From: a bacterium | Lineage (GTDB): Bacteria; Fidelibacterota; Marinisomatia; Marinisomatales; JAHJCW01 | Direction: 5' to 3' | Assembly (NCBI GenBank): GCA_018812885.1 | Contig: JAHJCW010000083.1 | Span: forward strand, 1-15,736 | Length of the DNA: 15,736 nucleotides | Part shown: piece by piece, positions 15,501 through 15,736 of the stretch | How the letters are laid out: every line of letters starts with the position of its first letter | How positions within the stretch are numbered: position 1 is the first letter of the stretch | Position numbers and translations under genes: made by a program | Notes under the pieces: model-generated | The model's input: only the letters and a program-made list of their open reading frames with translations | What the model was told of the DNA's origin: nothing | Databases searched by the model: none

Positions 15501-15736
15501 ACCAATGTACGAAACAGTGATTGTATATGGTCCTCCTACACGCATATTGGGAATCGTGTAAAGACCAACATCGCGAACCGAAGTACCATATTGAGTACCG
15601 CTCGGTTCATGTTTAACAACAACATTCGCTCCAACTAGGGCATTTCCATCAGTGTCAGTAACAAGACCATCGAGACCGGATGTTGTAACTCCTTGCGCAA
15701 ATATTATAGATGAAAATAGTATAATATTTGCAGTGA
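12513..15736 (-). CDS. Oar-type TonB-dependent outer-membrane receptor (5' end outside window)
   Basis: 1074 codons lie in the window. The frame continues past the ATG at 15545 to the window edge, so that ATG is internal. The first visible residues, TANIILFSSIIFAQG, are the end of a signal peptide (cleavage probably after A13). A carboxypeptidase-regulatory-like beta domain follows (about 20-100, GLVTDTDGNALVGANVVV ... GLYTIPNMRVGGPYTITVSYIGY), then a plug (about 125-248) with GGYTGAGINTITKSGTNEFKG. The rest is an aromatic-rich 22-strand-type barrel ending in GLQIGLRYMF with terminal Phe, the barrel-assembly signal. This resembles Oar/OmpA-related TonB receptors of FCB bacteria. The ligand is unknown; no SusD-like partner is visible. 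A D-x-N-x-D-G-x-G-x-x-D loop (12939-12971) looks like a calcium-binding site. G+C is higher than in the neighbouring genes. Confidence 0.9.
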   Translation of the reverse strand, partial: TANIILFSSIIFAQGVTTSGLDGLVTDTDGNALVGANVVVKHEPSGTQYGTSVRDVGLYTIPNMRVGGPYTITVSYIGYRTQVKNDINLILGQTQSVDFTLVVEAIEMTGVEVQAMHDDVLNSDRTGAATFISDLQVAQMPSIKRSTRDLTRIDPRSDGNFSFGGKNWLYNNISVDGSYFNNAFGLDDPAPGGQANAESIPFDAVEQVQVSVASFKVTEGGYTGAGINTITKSGTNEFKGSAYSFLRNEMFVGNTVSGNEVIASPDMFYNQTGFTFSGPIIPNKLFFFLNGEIERKDDPGSNFVADEDGNIEFGESRVSAATMDAISKRMKDVYDYDTGPYQGYTFNTNNNKLLLKLDWNISNQHNASLRYNYLDAVRDLGPHGFVLSFNNTGRGPNNTSLPFQNSGYAINNNLHSLAFELNSMFGSNMANRFFASYNRFRDFREPFSEDFPTIEIGEGGVTYTTLGHEPFSIHNILDQDVFQITNNFSYFMGKHVITAGVNYEQFNFFNSFNIFRHGLFQLDASWAGFLGGTTYSTLDDFFNAVDNQTDFRGMINIAGGDFKGELIDVGQFAVYAQDEYKMSQDLNLTFGLRVDIPVYYTEPVDNPFSTGLTLLDENDDPETVDQAKLPDPQLLWSPRFGFNWDVKGDRSMQIRGGTGIFTGHLPFVWIGNVLSNPGANPNLWGQYNPIDIPASHVTDDGDGRAVEGRSVLQQSFDLNAMVDDFKWPQVWTTNFAIDKMLPNKILGTLEFIYGKDLNAIYMRNADLDVPERYLNDGRPYYGATSTDRELNEAYPGEGAGVYVIDNINEGYNLTVTAQLRKEFDFGLNTSIAYTYLNAKNNLKSTEIASVLWQSQPVQGDPNTPELSWSEFGNRHRIIGTANYTHSWNSAHSTNIGVFVEAAEGNRYVYSGGNRYSFTYAGDINGDGVGGNDLIYIPENENDIVLDASSSWSDLDAFIEQDSYLSKHRGEIAERHGLTNPWFGNIDLRVLHNFKTNLGTLQLSVDLLNAANLVNSNWGVRKVANPLATTPLELTGWTDGGEPILKFSGVNETFVDDPGPFSRWGLQIGLRYMF

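Noticed and set aside
1..15736. CRISPR arrays, tRNA genes, insertion sequences
   Set aside because: No regularly spaced direct repeats, tRNA-like ends, or transposase or integrase coding sequences were seen by eye.

Overview
The window is AT-rich (roughly one third G+C by eye) bacterial chromosome. The best clue to the host is the large Oar-type TonB-dependent receptor at the right end, with its signal peptide, carboxypeptidase-like regulatory domain, plug and C-terminal Phe. Together with frequent TTG starts and weak Shine-Dalgarno sites, this points to a Gram-negative member of the FCB group (Bacteroidota, Ignavibacteria, Marinimicrobia or Calditrichota type). The exact phylum cannot be fixed from this window. 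No rRNA, tRNA, CRISPR array, transposase or phage gene was seen.

Layout. (1) 1-2219, plus strand: a signalling block. It holds the 3' end of a protein with a degenerate GGDEF-like domain, a single-domain response regulator, a 510-bp non-coding stretch full of hairpins, and a membrane-anchored double-PAS protein with no output domain. (2) 2248-6091: a GMP reductase/IMP dehydrogenase family enzyme (minus) divergent from an MFS transporter (plus). The MFS gene runs tail to tail into a minus-strand pair made of a UPF0316 membrane protein and a nitroreductase. (3) 6252-9304, plus: a tight three-gene run of a reductive-dehalogenase-like/QueG-like double [4Fe-4S] protein, an EamA (DMT) permease and a threonine aldolase. 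(4) 9409-12455, plus: two tandemly duplicated Na+/phosphate cotransporters (PF02690 type) followed by one PhoU-like protein, closed by a strong bidirectional terminator. (5) 12513 to the window end, minus: the TonB-dependent receptor, whose first codons lie beyond the window.

How the genes work together. The NptA-NptA-PhoU block is a coherent phosphate import and regulation unit. The paralogues share a similar 5' leader as well as coding sequence, so the duplication unit included its own upstream region. The response regulator, GGDEF-like and PAS proteins look like parts of one signalling system in which each visible piece lacks a canonical output. The remaining metabolic genes have no obvious shared pathway.

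Most notable. The non-coding stretch at 840-1049 contains two consecutive complex hairpins with strong stems. Their apical loops carry an 11-nt perfect complement (860-870 with 1002-1012), as expected of a kissing-loop RNA. I do not recognise it as a known family. It is the best candidate here for something undescribed, but its transcription and conservation are unproven.
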